In this document: positions 33,325 through 44,518 of the stretch, piece by piece | How positions within the stretch are numbered: position 1 is the stretch's first letter | Layout: each line of letters begins with the position of its first letter | DNA from: Pseudomonadota bacterium | Lineage (GTDB): Bacteria > Desulfobacterota > Desulfarculia > Desulfarculales > Desulfarculaceae | Direction of reading: 5' to 3' | NCBI GenBank assembly: GCA_018819925.1 | Contig: JAHJPG010000034.1 | Coordinates: forward strand, 122,520 to 186,519 | Length of the DNA: 64,000 bases | Made by a program: the position numbers and the translations under genes | Notes under the pieces: model-generated | Databases searched by the model: none | What the model was told of the DNA's origin: nothing | Seen by the model: only the letters and a program-made list of their open reading frames with translations

Positions 33325-34626
33325 TTAGTACATCAGGTTGGGTAGCCACAGGGCGATCTGGGGAAACACCACGATCAGGCCGGTGCCTACTATCAGGGCC
33401 AGTAGAAAAGGCAAGGCGCCCTTGAATATCTTCTCCAGCGGCACGTCGGTGGCGATGCCGTTGACCACGTAGACGTTGATGCCCACCGGCGGGGTGATGA
33501 CTCCCATCTGGGTTACCAGCACGATGATGATGCCGAACCAGATCGGGTCGTAGCCCAGGTCGAGGATGATGGGGTAGAAAATAGGGATGGTGAGCATTAT
33601 CAGGGCCAAGGCGTCGATGAAGCAGCCGCCGACCAGGTAGACTAGCACGATCATGACCACCACCGCGTACCTGGGCATGTCCATGGCCGCCACCCAGTTG
33701 GCCACGTCGAAGGTGATGCGGGTCACGGCCAGGAAGTGGCCGAAGATCGTCGCTCCGGCCACCAGCAACAGCACCATGCAAGAGGTCCGAAGCGTTTCGT
33801 AGATGCTTTTGACGAACCCGGCCCAGGTGAGCTGCCGCCGGCCCAGGGCCACCAGCAGCACCGCCGCCGCTCCCACGCCCCCAGCCTCGGTGGGGGTGAA
33901 CCAGCCGATGAACAGCCCCAGCATCACCACCAGGAACACCAACAGGATGTCCAGTGCCTGCACCAGGGAAAGCAGGCGCTCGCGCCAGGAGAATATTTCG
34001 CAGGCCGGGCCCTGCTTGGGGGCCAGCAGGCAGTAGACCCATACCGCCACCGCGAAGCAGATGGTGATGAACACCGCCGGCACGATGCCGGCCACGAACA
34101 GGGCGCCGATGGACTGCTCGGTGAGGATGCCGTAGACGATGAGCACCACGCTGGGGGGCATGAGCATGCCCAGGGAGCCGCCGGCGGCCACCGAACCGGT
34201 GGCCAACTCGTCGGCGTAGCCGTAGCGCTTCATCTCCGGCAGGCCCACCGTGGCCATGGTGGCCGCCGTGGCCGGCGAGGAGCCGCACACCGCCCCGAAG
34301 GCGGTGCAGGCGCAGACGGTGGCCGTGGCCAGGCCCCCCCGGTAGCAGCCCACCATCTTGTGGGCCGACTCATACAGCCGGTGGCTTATGCCGGCGTTGA
34401 AGGCGATCTGGCCCATGAAGATGAACAAGGGGATGATGGTAAGGCCGTAGGAGGAATAGACGCCGTAGAAGTCTCGGGAAACCAGCTTCAGGGCGGCCTC
34501 CGGGTTCACCTGTATGGCAAAGCCCACGAACCCCACCAGGGTCATGACATAGGCCACGGGCATGCGGGTGAAGATGGTCGCCACCAGCACCAAGATGCCG
34601 ATTATGCCCAACAGAGTGGGGCTCAT
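33325..34626 (-). CDS. dctM: TRAP transporter large membrane subunit DctM
   Basis: A 433-residue polytopic protein with about twelve helices. Family motifs are seen in FIFMGQIAFNAGI, GAVCGSSPATAATMATVGLPEM, ATGSVAAGGSLGMLMPPSV and the C-terminal GVITPPVGINVYVVNGI. It forms the sodium-driven transport channel with DctQ. I use ATG 34626, which overlaps the dctQ stop by four bases; the longer open frame lies inside dctQ. The start sequence MSPTLLGIIG fits a first membrane helix. Confidence 0.95.
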   Translation of the reverse strand: MSPTLLGIIGILVLVATIFTRMPVAYVMTLVGFVGFAIQVNPEAALKLVSRDFYGVYSSYGLTIIPLFIFMGQIAFNAGISHRLYESAHKMVGCYRGGLATATVCACTAFGAVCGSSPATAATMATVGLPEMKRYGYADELATGSVAAGGSLGMLMPPSVVLIVYGILTEQSIGALFVAGIVPAVFITICFAVAVWVYCLLAPKQGPACEIFSWRERLLSLVQALDILLVFLVVMLGLFIGWFTPTEAGGVGAAAVLLVALGRRQLTWAGFVKSIYETLRTSCMVLLLVAGATIFGHFLAVTRITFDVANWVAAMDMPRYAVVVMIVLVYLVGGCFIDALALIMLTIPIFYPIILDLGYDPIWFGIIIVLVTQMGVITPPVGINVYVVNGIATDVPLEKIFKGALPFLLALIVGTGLIVVFPQIALWLPNLMY

Positions 34627-35108
34627 CGCGCACCAGCCTTGCGAAGGTTGATGAGGCACTCGGTCAGGATGACCAAACTCAACACCCCGAAGGCCACCGC
34701 CACAATGTATATGAGGATGTAATCGGGAAACTGAAGGCTCATGGAAACCTCGCCGGTGGCCTTGACCGTGTTGCCGTAGCGCCACATCTGCCAGCAGACC
34801 AGCGCGAACATCGCTCCGCTGAACAACTTGGTGCCCGCGTCCCACCAGGCCTGGGCCCGGGTGCTCAGGCGACGGATGAACAGGTCCACCCCCACGTGGC
34901 CGTTTTCGTATTCGGTAAGGGGCATGGCGCAGGCCAGGACAACGGTGGCCATGAAGCTGACCACCTCCACCGCTCCGAAGATGGGCCGGTTGAACCCGCG
35001 AAAAACAACATCCACGCAGGTGACCACCATCATCCCCACCAGGGCGCCTCCGCCGATGCGCTTGAGCAAGCTAATGAGCTTGGCAACCAGTGATACCCAA
35101 GAGTTCAA
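34623..35108 (-). CDS. dctQ: TRAP transporter small membrane subunit DctQ
   Basis: The 161-residue product has four hydrophobic helices as expected of DctQ, with TCVDVVFRGFNRPIFGAVEVV and PLTEYENGHVGVDLFI typical of the family. It pairs with DctM. It follows dctP by 57 bases and is coupled to dctM by an ATGA overlap. Confidence 0.93.
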   Translation of the reverse strand: MNSWVSLVAKLISLLKRIGGGALVGMMVVTCVDVVFRGFNRPIFGAVEVVSFMATVVLACAMPLTEYENGHVGVDLFIRRLSTRAQAWWDAGTKLFSGAMFALVCWQMWRYGNTVKATGEVSMSLQFPDYILIYIVAVAFGVLSLVILTECLINLRKAGAR

Positions 35109-35165
35109 CGATAGCCTCCTGCTCCCCCGGGAGCGGCCGGCCCGCCGCTCCCGGGAGGTGCATTG

Positions 35166-36191
35166 TTACTTGCTCAACTCGGACAGCTTCTTTTTGGTGA
35201 ACTCCACCGCTTCCTTGGCCGGCACGCCCTTGGCGCTGGTTTCCTTGGCATAGGCGTCCAAGACGGGGTCGGTGGCCTTTTTCCAGCGGGCGGACTCCTC
35301 CGGCGACAACTTGATGAACTTGCGCCCCTTCTTGAGCATGAACTCGCGGCCCACCTTGTCAGACTCGTCCCAGGCCGCGCCGTGCTTTGGTATCCACTCT
35401 TCGTTGATCTGGATGATGGCTTCTTGGGCGTCCTTGGGCAGGGAGTTCCACTTGCCCTTGTTCATCACCACGTAGAAGGTGGTGGTGTAGGCGTTGGCGT
35501 AGTTCTCGGTGCAGTATTTGACCACCTCGGCCATGCGCCAGCCCTTGTTGGTCTCCAACGGGTACATGCCCCCGTCCACCACGCCGCGCTGCAAGGCCTG
35601 GTAAAGCTCGGGCATGGGCATGGCCACCGGGGTGCCGCCCAGGGCCTCCACCACCTTGGCCGTGGTGCCGTGAGAGCGGATTTTCAGGCCCTTCAAGTCC
35701 TCCATCTTCTTGACGGCCTTGTCCTTGGTGTGCAGCAGGCCCGGCCCATGGGCGTGCAAATACATCACCTGCACGTCGTCAAGCTCCTTGGGGTTGAACT
35801 TTTTATAGACGGCGTTGGCCACCTGGGTGGCCACCTTGCCGTTGGGATAGCCCAAGGGCAGATCCACCACCTCCATCAGGGGGAAGCGGCCCCGGTTGTA
35901 GCCGAACAGGCAGAAGCCGATGTCGCTCATTCCCTGCACCGTCCCGTCGTAGACCTGTTTGGCCTTGGTCAGGGTCTGGCCGGGGTAGTATTCGACCTTC
36001 ACCTTGCCCTTGGTGCGCTTCTCCACCTCTTTGCACCAGGCATCGGCCAGCTTGGATTGCACGTGGGTGGGCGGAAAGAAACAGGAGTAGGTCAGTTTGA
36101 TCGGCTCGGCGGCCGGCGCGGGCACCGGGGCCATGGAAAAGGCCGCGATCAAGGCCGCGGTCAGGGTCAATACCAAAAGCTTTTTGGACAT
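35166..36191 (-). CDS. dctP: TRAP transporter substrate-binding protein DctP
   Basis: A 341-residue periplasmic binding protein with a signal peptide cleaved near APAAEP. The family signature TTAKVVEALGGTPVAMPMPELYQALQRGVVDGG is visible in parts (GGTPVAMPMPELYQAL, RGVVDGGMYP). The conserved arginine in LKIRSHG should contact the substrate carboxylate. With the CoA ligase and hydroxylase downstream, the ligand is probably an aromatic or alkyl carboxylate (inference). It is the first gene of the operon. Confidence 0.94.
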   Translation of the reverse strand: MSKKLLVLTLTAALIAAFSMAPVPAPAAEPIKLTYSCFFPPTHVQSKLADAWCKEVEKRTKGKVKVEYYPGQTLTKAKQVYDGTVQGMSDIGFCLFGYNRGRFPLMEVVDLPLGYPNGKVATQVANAVYKKFNPKELDDVQVMYLHAHGPGLLHTKDKAVKKMEDLKGLKIRSHGTTAKVVEALGGTPVAMPMPELYQALQRGVVDGGMYPLETNKGWRMAEVVKYCTENYANAYTTTFYVVMNKGKWNSLPKDAQEAIIQINEEWIPKHGAAWDESDKVGREFMLKKGRKFIKLSPEESARWKKATDPVLDAYAKETSAKGVPAKEAVEFTKKKLSELSK

Positions 36192-36555
36192 AATCCCCTC
36201 CCTTAGGTTGTGGGGCCGTTGCCGGCGCCACGTTTGCTTTGGGTCAGGCCGTGGCGCGGTGCGCCACGATAATCTGCCAACCGCTTGGAAACCACTGAGT
36301 TATATTTCTCAAGCGGCCCGCCGCGGGGTGGGCCGCCCACGCTTTTTATGGCCCTGCCAAGTTGTATTGAAATTATGTCCAGCCCTAGGTGTTGGACCAT
36401 ATTCTATTTGGCCGGCAAGCGGCTTTGGTATGACCGTGGTCATAGAGGCTGCGAAATAATTAAAAATGTGCCTCCCTAGGGGCGGTTTCTCTCAAGGAAA
36501 GCCCCGTCGAAAAAAATCGATGTGATTGACTAACTATTATTACCGAGTAAGCGTT
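36192..36555 (-). other. 364-base leader/promoter region of the TRAP-hydroxylase operon
   Basis: No gene seen. It holds several hairpins: GTGGCGC (36251-36257) with GCGCCAC (36261-36267); CCGCTTG (36281-36287) with CAAGCGG (36310-36316); and GCGGCCC (36313-36319) with GGGCCGC (36330-36336). The last two overlap, so they could be alternative structures in the dctP leader. I found no clear sigma70 or sigma54 promoter here. Confidence 0.4.
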
Positions 36556-37299
36556 TCAAACCCAAAGGGGCAGTCTTTCGGGGTTTTTCAACGAGGCAGG
36601 CCGGATGATCTTCACCTGTCCCCGTTCGGACTCGATGATGCCCAGGCTGCGCAGGCGGGCCATGGTGCGCAAGGTGGTTTCCACCGTGGTGCCGGCCAAC
36701 TCGGCCAGCTCGGAACTGGTCAGCCTTATCTCGGCCCCGAATTTGTCCAGCAGGGTGAGTAGCACCCGGATCAGCCGCTCTTCCACCCGCTTCTCCACCA
36801 TGTCGATGAGCCGGCTGTTTGCGCTGTCCACCGCCTTGCTCAAGATGGCCATTATGTTGTTGAACAGGATCGGGTTTTGGGCCACGAACCCCACGAAGTC
36901 GTGCCGGGGGATATGAGCCACTTGGGTTTCCTGCATGGCCTCGGCGCATAGGAATCGGGGGTCGCCGGTGAAGGGGCCTATGAGGTTGAGCGGTTCGCCC
37001 CTTCTGGCCAGGAGGTAGGTCATGCGGTAGCCGCTGGAGGAGCAGATGTAGACCTTTACCAGCCCCGTGGCCACCAGGTGGAAATATTGGCAGGGCTGGT
37101 CCTGCTCAAAGACCATCTCGCCCTTGCTGAAGCGCCGCAAGGTGGCCAGGGCGGCCAGCTTTTCGATCTGATCCCGGCCAAGGCCGCCGAACCCCATGGC
37201 ATCCTGGAACAGTTCGGCCCGGGCCTCCAGGGTGCTCTCCACGGGTTCGCCTTTTTTATCGGCCGTCAATCTGCTGACCGGCATTGCTTCATTAGCCAC
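36556..37299 (-). CDS. Crp/Fnr-family transcriptional regulator
   Basis: The 247-residue product has an N-terminal extension, a cyclic-nucleotide-binding-like beta barrel (FSKGEMVFEQDQPCQYFHLVATG region), a long dimerisation helix near residues 150-185 and a helix-turn-helix around TSSELAELAGTTVETTLRTM. The N-terminal cysteine cluster of true FNR is absent and the cAMP-binding arginine motif is not obvious, so the signal is unknown. It lies directly upstream of, and in line with, the TRAP-hydroxylase operon, making it the natural candidate regulator. Confidence 0.88.
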   Translation of the reverse strand: MANEAMPVSRLTADKKGEPVESTLEARAELFQDAMGFGGLGRDQIEKLAALATLRRFSKGEMVFEQDQPCQYFHLVATGLVKVYICSSSGYRMTYLLARRGEPLNLIGPFTGDPRFLCAEAMQETQVAHIPRHDFVGFVAQNPILFNNIMAILSKAVDSANSRLIDMVEKRVEERLIRVLLTLLDKFGAEIRLTSSELAELAGTTVETTLRTMARLRSLGIIESERGQVKIIRPASLKNPERLPLWV

Positions 37300-37343
37300 C
37301 GAAGGTTTCGATTGGGGCGTGATAAGTATTTATAGTCTATTGA

Positions 37344-37373
37344 ATAATAGTATAGGCACTCCCGCAGGGTCAA
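37344..37373 (-). promoter_or_regulatory. Sigma70-type promoter of the Crp/Fnr gene
   Basis: On the - strand, TTGACC (37373-37368), 18-base spacer, TATTAT (37349-37344). Five of six matches in both elements, about 45 bases upstream of the start codon. Confidence 0.6.
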
Positions 37374-37431
37374 TCCGGCATGGGCGAGGTGCAACTTCCC
37401 CTGCGGGGCTCCCATCTTTTCGCGGCGGGTC

Positions 37432-37466
37432 AAAAAAAGCCCGCCGCTCCAAAAGGAGCGGCGGGC
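37432..37466 (-). terminator. Strong intrinsic terminator of the carboxyltransferase gene
   Basis: A perfect 12-base stem (37439-37450 with 37455-37466, AAAA loop on the + strand) is followed on the - strand by T7 (37438-37432). Confidence 0.9.
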
Positions 37467-37536
37467 TTCGGCTTTGTCAGATAGGGCTGCGGGCCTATTC
37501 TTTGGCCGGCGGCCCGTTAGGGCACGCGGCCCAGGC

Positions 37537-38982
37537 CTACTTGTCTTTGGCGGCCTTGGGCTTCATGCTCTCGGGCATGGGCACCACCCCGTGCTTGATC
37601 TTGACGAACTCGGTGCCGGTCTGGTCGTAGATGGCCGCAGTCATCACGTCGAACTTGTCCACCCCGGGGATGTCCTTGACCCGGGCCTTGGCGGCGTCCA
37701 TCTCCGGCTCCAGGATGTCGGCCGGGCGGGCGTCAAAGGGGTCCTTGCCGTATTTGTAGCCCTTGAGTATCTTGGCGCGCAGCTCGGGGTCGATGGGGGT
37801 GGGGGTCTTGCCGTAGAGGCCGTAGGCCAGGCCCTTGGTTTCGTTGGTCACCATCTTGTATTTGCCGAAGAGCACGTTCAGCACCGCCTGCACGCCCACG
37901 ATCTGGCTGGTGGGGGTGACCAGGGGCGGAGTGCCCAGTTCGTCGCGGGCGTGGGCCACTTCTTCGTACACTTCATCGATGCGGTCCAGGGCGTTGGCTT
38001 CCCGGAGCTGGCTGACCAGGTTGGAGATCATGCCGCCGGGAACCTGATGCACCAGCACGCCGGTGTCGATGGTGGCCATCTTGTTGGGCTTCCAGAAGTC
38101 GTAGTACTTGGGGGCCACCTTTTCCAACTCGTGGCCGATCTTGAGCATCAGGTTGAGGTCCAGGCCCGGGTCGCGGGGGGTGCCTTCCAGGGCCACCATG
38201 ATGGGCTCCACCGCCGGGTGGCTGGTGCGCAGGGCGAAGGGGGCCAGGCAGCAGTCGATGATGTCCACCCCGGCCTCGGCCGCCTTTAGCATGCTCATGC
38301 AGGCCATGCCGCTGGTGTAGTGGCTGTGCAGGTGGATGGGGGTCTTGGTGGCGGCCTTGAGGGCGCTGACCAGATTGTAGGCGTCGTAGGGGGCGATCAG
38401 GCCGGCCATGTCCTTGATGCAGATGCTGTCCGCGCCCATGGCGTCCAGTTGTTTGGCCTTGTCCAGGTAGTACTCCAGGCTGAAGACCTCGCCGCCCATG
38501 GTGCGTTCGGTGAGGGAGTAGCAGATGGTGCCCTGGAAGTGCTCGCCGTTGGCCTTGATGCGCTCCACCACCGTTTCGAAGTTGCGGTAGTCGTTGAGGG
38601 CGTCGAAAACCCGGAACACGTTGATGCCCGCTTCGCAGGACAGGTCCACGAACTCCCGGGCCACGTCGTCGGCGTAGTTGCGGTAGCCCACCAGGTTTTG
38701 CCCGCGCAGCAGCATGCCGAAGGGGGTTTTGGGGGCGTACTTGCGCAAGGTGCGGGGGCGTTCCCAGGGGTCTTCGCCCAGGAACCGGCTCATGGCGTCA
38801 AAGGTGGCTCCGCCCCAAACCTCCAGGGCCCAGAAACCGGCGTCGTCCATCATTTCGATGGCCGGAATCATATCCTCGGTGCGCATGCGGGTGGCGAAGA
38901 GCGACTGCGTTCCATCGCGCAGGGTAATGTCTTCGATCTTCAGGGGAGTGGGGTTGCCGCCCCAATCCAAGTCCTGGCTCAT
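37537..38982 (-). CDS. Pyruvate carboxylase subunit B/oxaloacetate decarboxylase alpha-type carboxyltransferase without biotin domain
   Basis: The 481-residue product has the carboxyltransferase barrel: ITLRDGTQSLFATRM, EVWGGATFDAMSRFL, IKDMAGLIAPYDAY (metal/lysine region) and HSHYTSGMACMS. The post-barrel PYC_OADA domain follows (QVPGGMISNL to about residue 430). The protein ends with a short lysine-rich tail and has no MKM biotin-attachment domain, so a separate biotin carrier and carboxylase must exist elsewhere. It makes or uses oxaloacetate, next to the pyruvate-PEP enzyme PPDK. Confidence 0.88.
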   Translation of the reverse strand: MSQDLDWGGNPTPLKIEDITLRDGTQSLFATRMRTEDMIPAIEMMDDAGFWALEVWGGATFDAMSRFLGEDPWERPRTLRKYAPKTPFGMLLRGQNLVGYRNYADDVAREFVDLSCEAGINVFRVFDALNDYRNFETVVERIKANGEHFQGTICYSLTERTMGGEVFSLEYYLDKAKQLDAMGADSICIKDMAGLIAPYDAYNLVSALKAATKTPIHLHSHYTSGMACMSMLKAAEAGVDIIDCCLAPFALRTSHPAVEPIMVALEGTPRDPGLDLNLMLKIGHELEKVAPKYYDFWKPNKMATIDTGVLVHQVPGGMISNLVSQLREANALDRIDEVYEEVAHARDELGTPPLVTPTSQIVGVQAVLNVLFGKYKMVTNETKGLAYGLYGKTPTPIDPELRAKILKGYKYGKDPFDARPADILEPEMDAAKARVKDIPGVDKFDVMTAAIYDQTGTEFVKIKHGVVPMPESMKPKAAKDK

Positions 38983-39093
38983 TTTGCCCTCCTTTTGCGT
39001 GCTCGCCGGCGGGGATGGGAGCCGCGTGTTTGTTGGCCTGGGTTGCCTGGGATGCCAGCCCCTCCCAAGGACTGGCGTTGGTTCAAATTAAGT

Positions 39094-39122
39094 AATTTAT
39101 GCGTGTGGACGGTTTTCGTCAA
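39094..39122 (-). promoter_or_regulatory. Sigma70-type promoter of the carboxyltransferase gene
   Basis: On the - strand, TTGACG (39122-39117), 17-base spacer, TAAATT (39099-39094), about 110 bases upstream of the start codon. Confidence 0.6.
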
Positions 39123-39242
39123 GTGTCACTAGGTGGAACCGTGGATGGACAGCCTCTTGTTCCTGAAGCGCGAGGGTGCTATGGTTATCCAACCCCCCCC
39201 ATCTGATTGATGAGGGGTTCGCTGTTTCAAGGGGTCCGATAC

Positions 39243-40289
39243 ATGGCCAAGGAAAAAAAGAAACCGCCGGCCAAGCCGCGCCGGCCGGCAGAGTTGGTCA
39301 AGCGTCTGCTGGCCCAGTTCGAGTCCGAGGACCGGGTGCTGGTGATCATAGCGGCCGACCCCGACGCCCTGGCCTCGGCCCTGGCCCTCAAAAGGCTGTT
39401 GTGGCGGCGGGTGACCAACGTGAGCATCACCCACGTCAACCAGATAAGCCGCCCGGATAACTTGGCCATGACCCGGCTGCTTTCCATTCCCCTGATCCCT
39501 TTTGCCCAGGTGGATGTCAACGCCTTCAGCAAGAAGGTGATGCTGGACAGCCAGCCCCACCATAACGCCAGCTTCGCGGGCATCAAGGTGGACGTGGTCA
39601 TCGATCACCATCCGGTGGGGGAGGCGTCCTCCTCCTACGCCTTTTGCGACATTCGTCCCCGCTACGGCTCGGCGAGCAGCATACTGACCGAATATATCCG
39701 GGGGGCGAACATCAAGCCCTCCAGCCGCCTGGCCACCGCCCTGGTCTATGGCATCAAGACCGACACCGCCAGCTTCGGCCGCCCTTCGCTTTTGGAGGAC
39801 GTGCGGGCATTTCAATACCTGTTCCCCAAGGCCAACCAATCGGTGCTGCGCAAGATCGAGTTCAGCGAGATGCGCCTGAAGGACCTGGCCCTGCTGCACC
39901 TGGCCCTGGATCGCTTCGTGGTGCGAAAACACGCCATGTTCGTGCATTTGGGCGAGGTGTCCAGCCCGGACAACCTGGTGCAGATCGCCGACTTCTTCCT
40001 GAGGGTGGACTCGGTGGACACCTGCGCGGTGAGCGGAGTGCATCAGGAACGCCTGGTGGTGATCCTGCGCAATGCGGGCTACCGAACCAACGCCGGCCGC
40101 CTGGCCGAGAGCGCCTTTGGCGAGTTGGGCCCGGCCGGGGGCCACAAGGCCATGGCCCGGGCCGAGATGCCCCTGGCGGCCGTCAAGAAATGTTGCAAGG
40201 ACACCACCGAGGAAAACCTGTCCCGTTTTGTCATGCGCCGCCTGACCCGGGCGGCGGGTCCCCAGAAAACAACCAAAGCCCCAAAATAG
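39243..40289 (+). CDS. DHH-family phosphoesterase (NrnA/RecJ-like)
   Basis: The 348-residue product has the first DHH motif region AADPDALASALALKRLL, VVIDHHPVGEA (the DHH signature), YGSASSILTEY and a C-terminal DHHA1-like part (NAGRLAESAFGELGPAGGH). Such proteins degrade nanoRNA, pAp or cyclic dinucleotides; which of these cannot be told. I use ATG 39243 with AAGGGG eight bases upstream; ATG 39210 is a possible earlier start. The C-terminus is basic. It is a single gene divergent from the carboxyltransferase. Confidence 0.85.
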   Translation: MAKEKKKPPAKPRRPAELVKRLLAQFESEDRVLVIIAADPDALASALALKRLLWRRVTNVSITHVNQISRPDNLAMTRLLSIPLIPFAQVDVNAFSKKVMLDSQPHHNASFAGIKVDVVIDHHPVGEASSSYAFCDIRPRYGSASSILTEYIRGANIKPSSRLATALVYGIKTDTASFGRPSLLEDVRAFQYLFPKANQSVLRKIEFSEMRLKDLALLHLALDRFVVRKHAMFVHLGEVSSPDNLVQIADFFLRVDSVDTCAVSGVHQERLVVILRNAGYRTNAGRLAESAFGELGPAGGHKAMARAEMPLAAVKKCCKDTTEENLSRFVMRRLTRAAGPQKTTKAPK

Positions 40290-40358
40290 CCCGGCGTCGC
40301 CGCTTGCCCCACCCTTGGTGAACAGGCAGGTGCGAGGCGATATTTTGTTGCTTGGGGA

Positions 40359-40371
40359 TAGTTAATAACTA
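40359..40371. promoter_or_regulatory. 13-base palindrome in an AT-rich intergenic island
   Basis: TAGTTAATAACTA is symmetric around its centre and shares the GTTAATAAC core with 954-966. It sits in an AT-rich island (about 40355-40415) between convergent DHH and fabH genes, a position that does not suit an operator. Confidence 0.25.
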
Positions 40372-40521
40372 ATATTAATTAAATAGTATAACACTGCGTA
40401 ATAAAATATTAAATCAGCGGCAGCTTTACCCGAGATTTAAGAACGTAACCCGGTGGGCGGCAGAAAACGGAAAGGCTTTGGGGTTTTGCCGTAACGAGGC
40501 TAAGGGACTGGGCAGGGCGCT

Positions 40522-40540
40522 CCCCGGCCCAAGGCCGGGG
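40522..40540 (-). terminator. Hairpin after fabH
   Basis: A perfect 8-base stem CCCCGGCC (40522-40529) with GGCCGGGG (40533-40540) and a 3-base loop lies just beyond the fabH stop. There is no T-run, so termination is likely but not certain. Confidence 0.5.
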
Positions 40541-40552
40541 ATGCCGCCGCTT

Positions 40553-41539
40553 TTAGAACTGGATAAGTGCGCTGCCCCAGGTGAGACCGCCGCCGAACAC
40601 GGTGATGCACACCAGGTCGCCGGGTTTGATGCGCCCGCTGTGCACCGCCTCGGCCAGGGCGATGGCGCTGGAGGCCGAAGATATGTTGCCGTAGCGGTCC
40701 ACGGTGATGACGAACTTGTCGAAATCCACCCCCAGGCGCTTGGCCACTGATTGCAGCATGCGCAGGTTGGCTTGGTGGGGGATGAGGTGATCCACGTCTT
40801 CCAGCTTCAGGCCGTGGCGTTCCAGGATGAGCAGCACCGAATCGGCGAAATATTTAACCGCCACCCGCACCGAGGCCGAGGCCTCGATCATCTTGAGGGT
40901 GTGCTCCTTGGCGTCCACCGACTCGTGGGTGATGGGCGTGGTTTTGGAGCCGCCGCCGGGCATCAAGAGGTTATGGCCGTTGGCTCCGTCGCTGCCCAGG
41001 TAGGTGTCGATGATTTGGGGTTTGCCCTCGCCGGCGGTGAGCACCGCCGCGCCGGCTCCGTCGCCCCACAGGATGCAGTTGGAGCGGTCGGTCCAGTCCT
41101 GCACCCGGCTCATCACCTCGCTGGCCGCCACCAGCACCGTCTTGGCCGCGCCGCTCTGGATGTAGCGGCGGGCCACGTCCAGGGCGAAGACAAAGCCGCT
41201 GCACGCGGCGGTGACGTCAAAGGAGATGGCCTGGGAGGCGTCCATTTTGGCCTGGAGCCAATTGGCTCCCGAGGGGCAGTGGGTGTCCGGGGTGATGGTG
41301 GCCAGGATTATGTAATCCAGGTCGCGATCTGTAACCCCGGCGGCCTCCATGGCTTGGCGGGCGGCGGGCAGGGCCAGATCGCTGGCCGCTTCATTGTGGG
41401 CGGCGATGCGCCGCTCGCTTACTCCGGTGCGCTTGACGATCCACTCGTGGGTGGTGTCAAGGGTTTTTTGCAGGTCGTAGTTGGTTAGGACTTTCCGGGG
41501 GACGTACAAACCCGTGCCCGCCAGGCGGATAGGAACCAT
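40553..41539 (-). CDS. fabH: Beta-ketoacyl-ACP synthase III FabH
   Basis: FabH condenses acetyl-CoA with malonyl-ACP to start fatty acid synthesis. The 328-residue product has the catalytic triad in VTAACSGF (Cys), IPHQANLRM (His) and YGNISSAS (Asn), plus HEWIVKRTGVSERRI and WGDGAGAAVL. The start is ATG 41539 with GGAGAG upstream; a TTG one codon earlier is in frame. It follows ppdK in the same direction, with a large hairpin between them, and is away from the usual fab cluster. Confidence 0.95.
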   Translation of the reverse strand: MVPIRLAGTGLYVPRKVLTNYDLQKTLDTTHEWIVKRTGVSERRIAAHNEAASDLALPAARQAMEAAGVTDRDLDYIILATITPDTHCPSGANWLQAKMDASQAISFDVTAACSGFVFALDVARRYIQSGAAKTVLVAASEVMSRVQDWTDRSNCILWGDGAGAAVLTAGEGKPQIIDTYLGSDGANGHNLLMPGGGSKTTPITHESVDAKEHTLKMIEASASVRVAVKYFADSVLLILERHGLKLEDVDHLIPHQANLRMLQSVAKRLGVDFDKFVITVDRYGNISSASSAIALAEAVHSGRIKPGDLVCITVFGGGLTWGSALIQF

Positions 41540-41561
41540 CAAACTCTCCGCAACTGGTTGA

Positions 41562-41593
41562 GCGGGCCGCGCTCCATCGGGAGCGCGGCCCGC
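41562..41593 (-). terminator. Perfect 14-base hairpin between ppdK and fabH
   Basis: Arms 41562-41575 and 41580-41593 pair perfectly around ATCG. It is 14 bases after the ppdK stop and 23 bases before fabH. It lacks a T-run, so it may act as an incomplete terminator or an RNA 3' end protecting ppdK mRNA. Confidence 0.6.
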
Positions 41594-41606
41594 GTGATGA
41601 TGTTAT

Positions 41607-44369
<2,763 letters not shown>

Positions 44370-44427
44370 GATCGTCCTCCCTAGGCCATATTAGTCACCA
44401 AAGTAAATTCCGTATAAACAGGCGAAA

Positions 44428-44436
44428 ATTATATCA
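44428..44436 (-). promoter_or_regulatory. Extended -10 promoter of ppdK
   Basis: On the - strand TGATATAAT gives a perfect TATAAT with the extended TGn element. No good -35 is seen. Transcription would start about 55 bases upstream of the ppdK start. Confidence 0.55.
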
Positions 44437-44499
44437 AATCCACCTGGTACGGGTGCTTGGGTCCATGGAATTGCAAAAGTATATCATAAGCCTTGGCGG

Positions 44500-44517
44500 C
44501 CCTACTAGGTGGTAGGG
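44500..44517 (-). terminator. Short hairpin after the thioesterase gene
   Basis: CCCTAC (44500-44505) pairs with GTAGGG (44512-44517) directly beyond the thioesterase stop. It has no T-run; a weak terminator at best for the threonine-pathway transcript. Confidence 0.3.
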
Positions 44518-44518
44518 G

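Noticed and set aside
36192..36555. Sigma54 promoter before dctP (TTGGCA ... GTGGCGC on the - strand)
   Set aside because: The GG and GC elements are two bases too far apart for the -24/-12 spacing.
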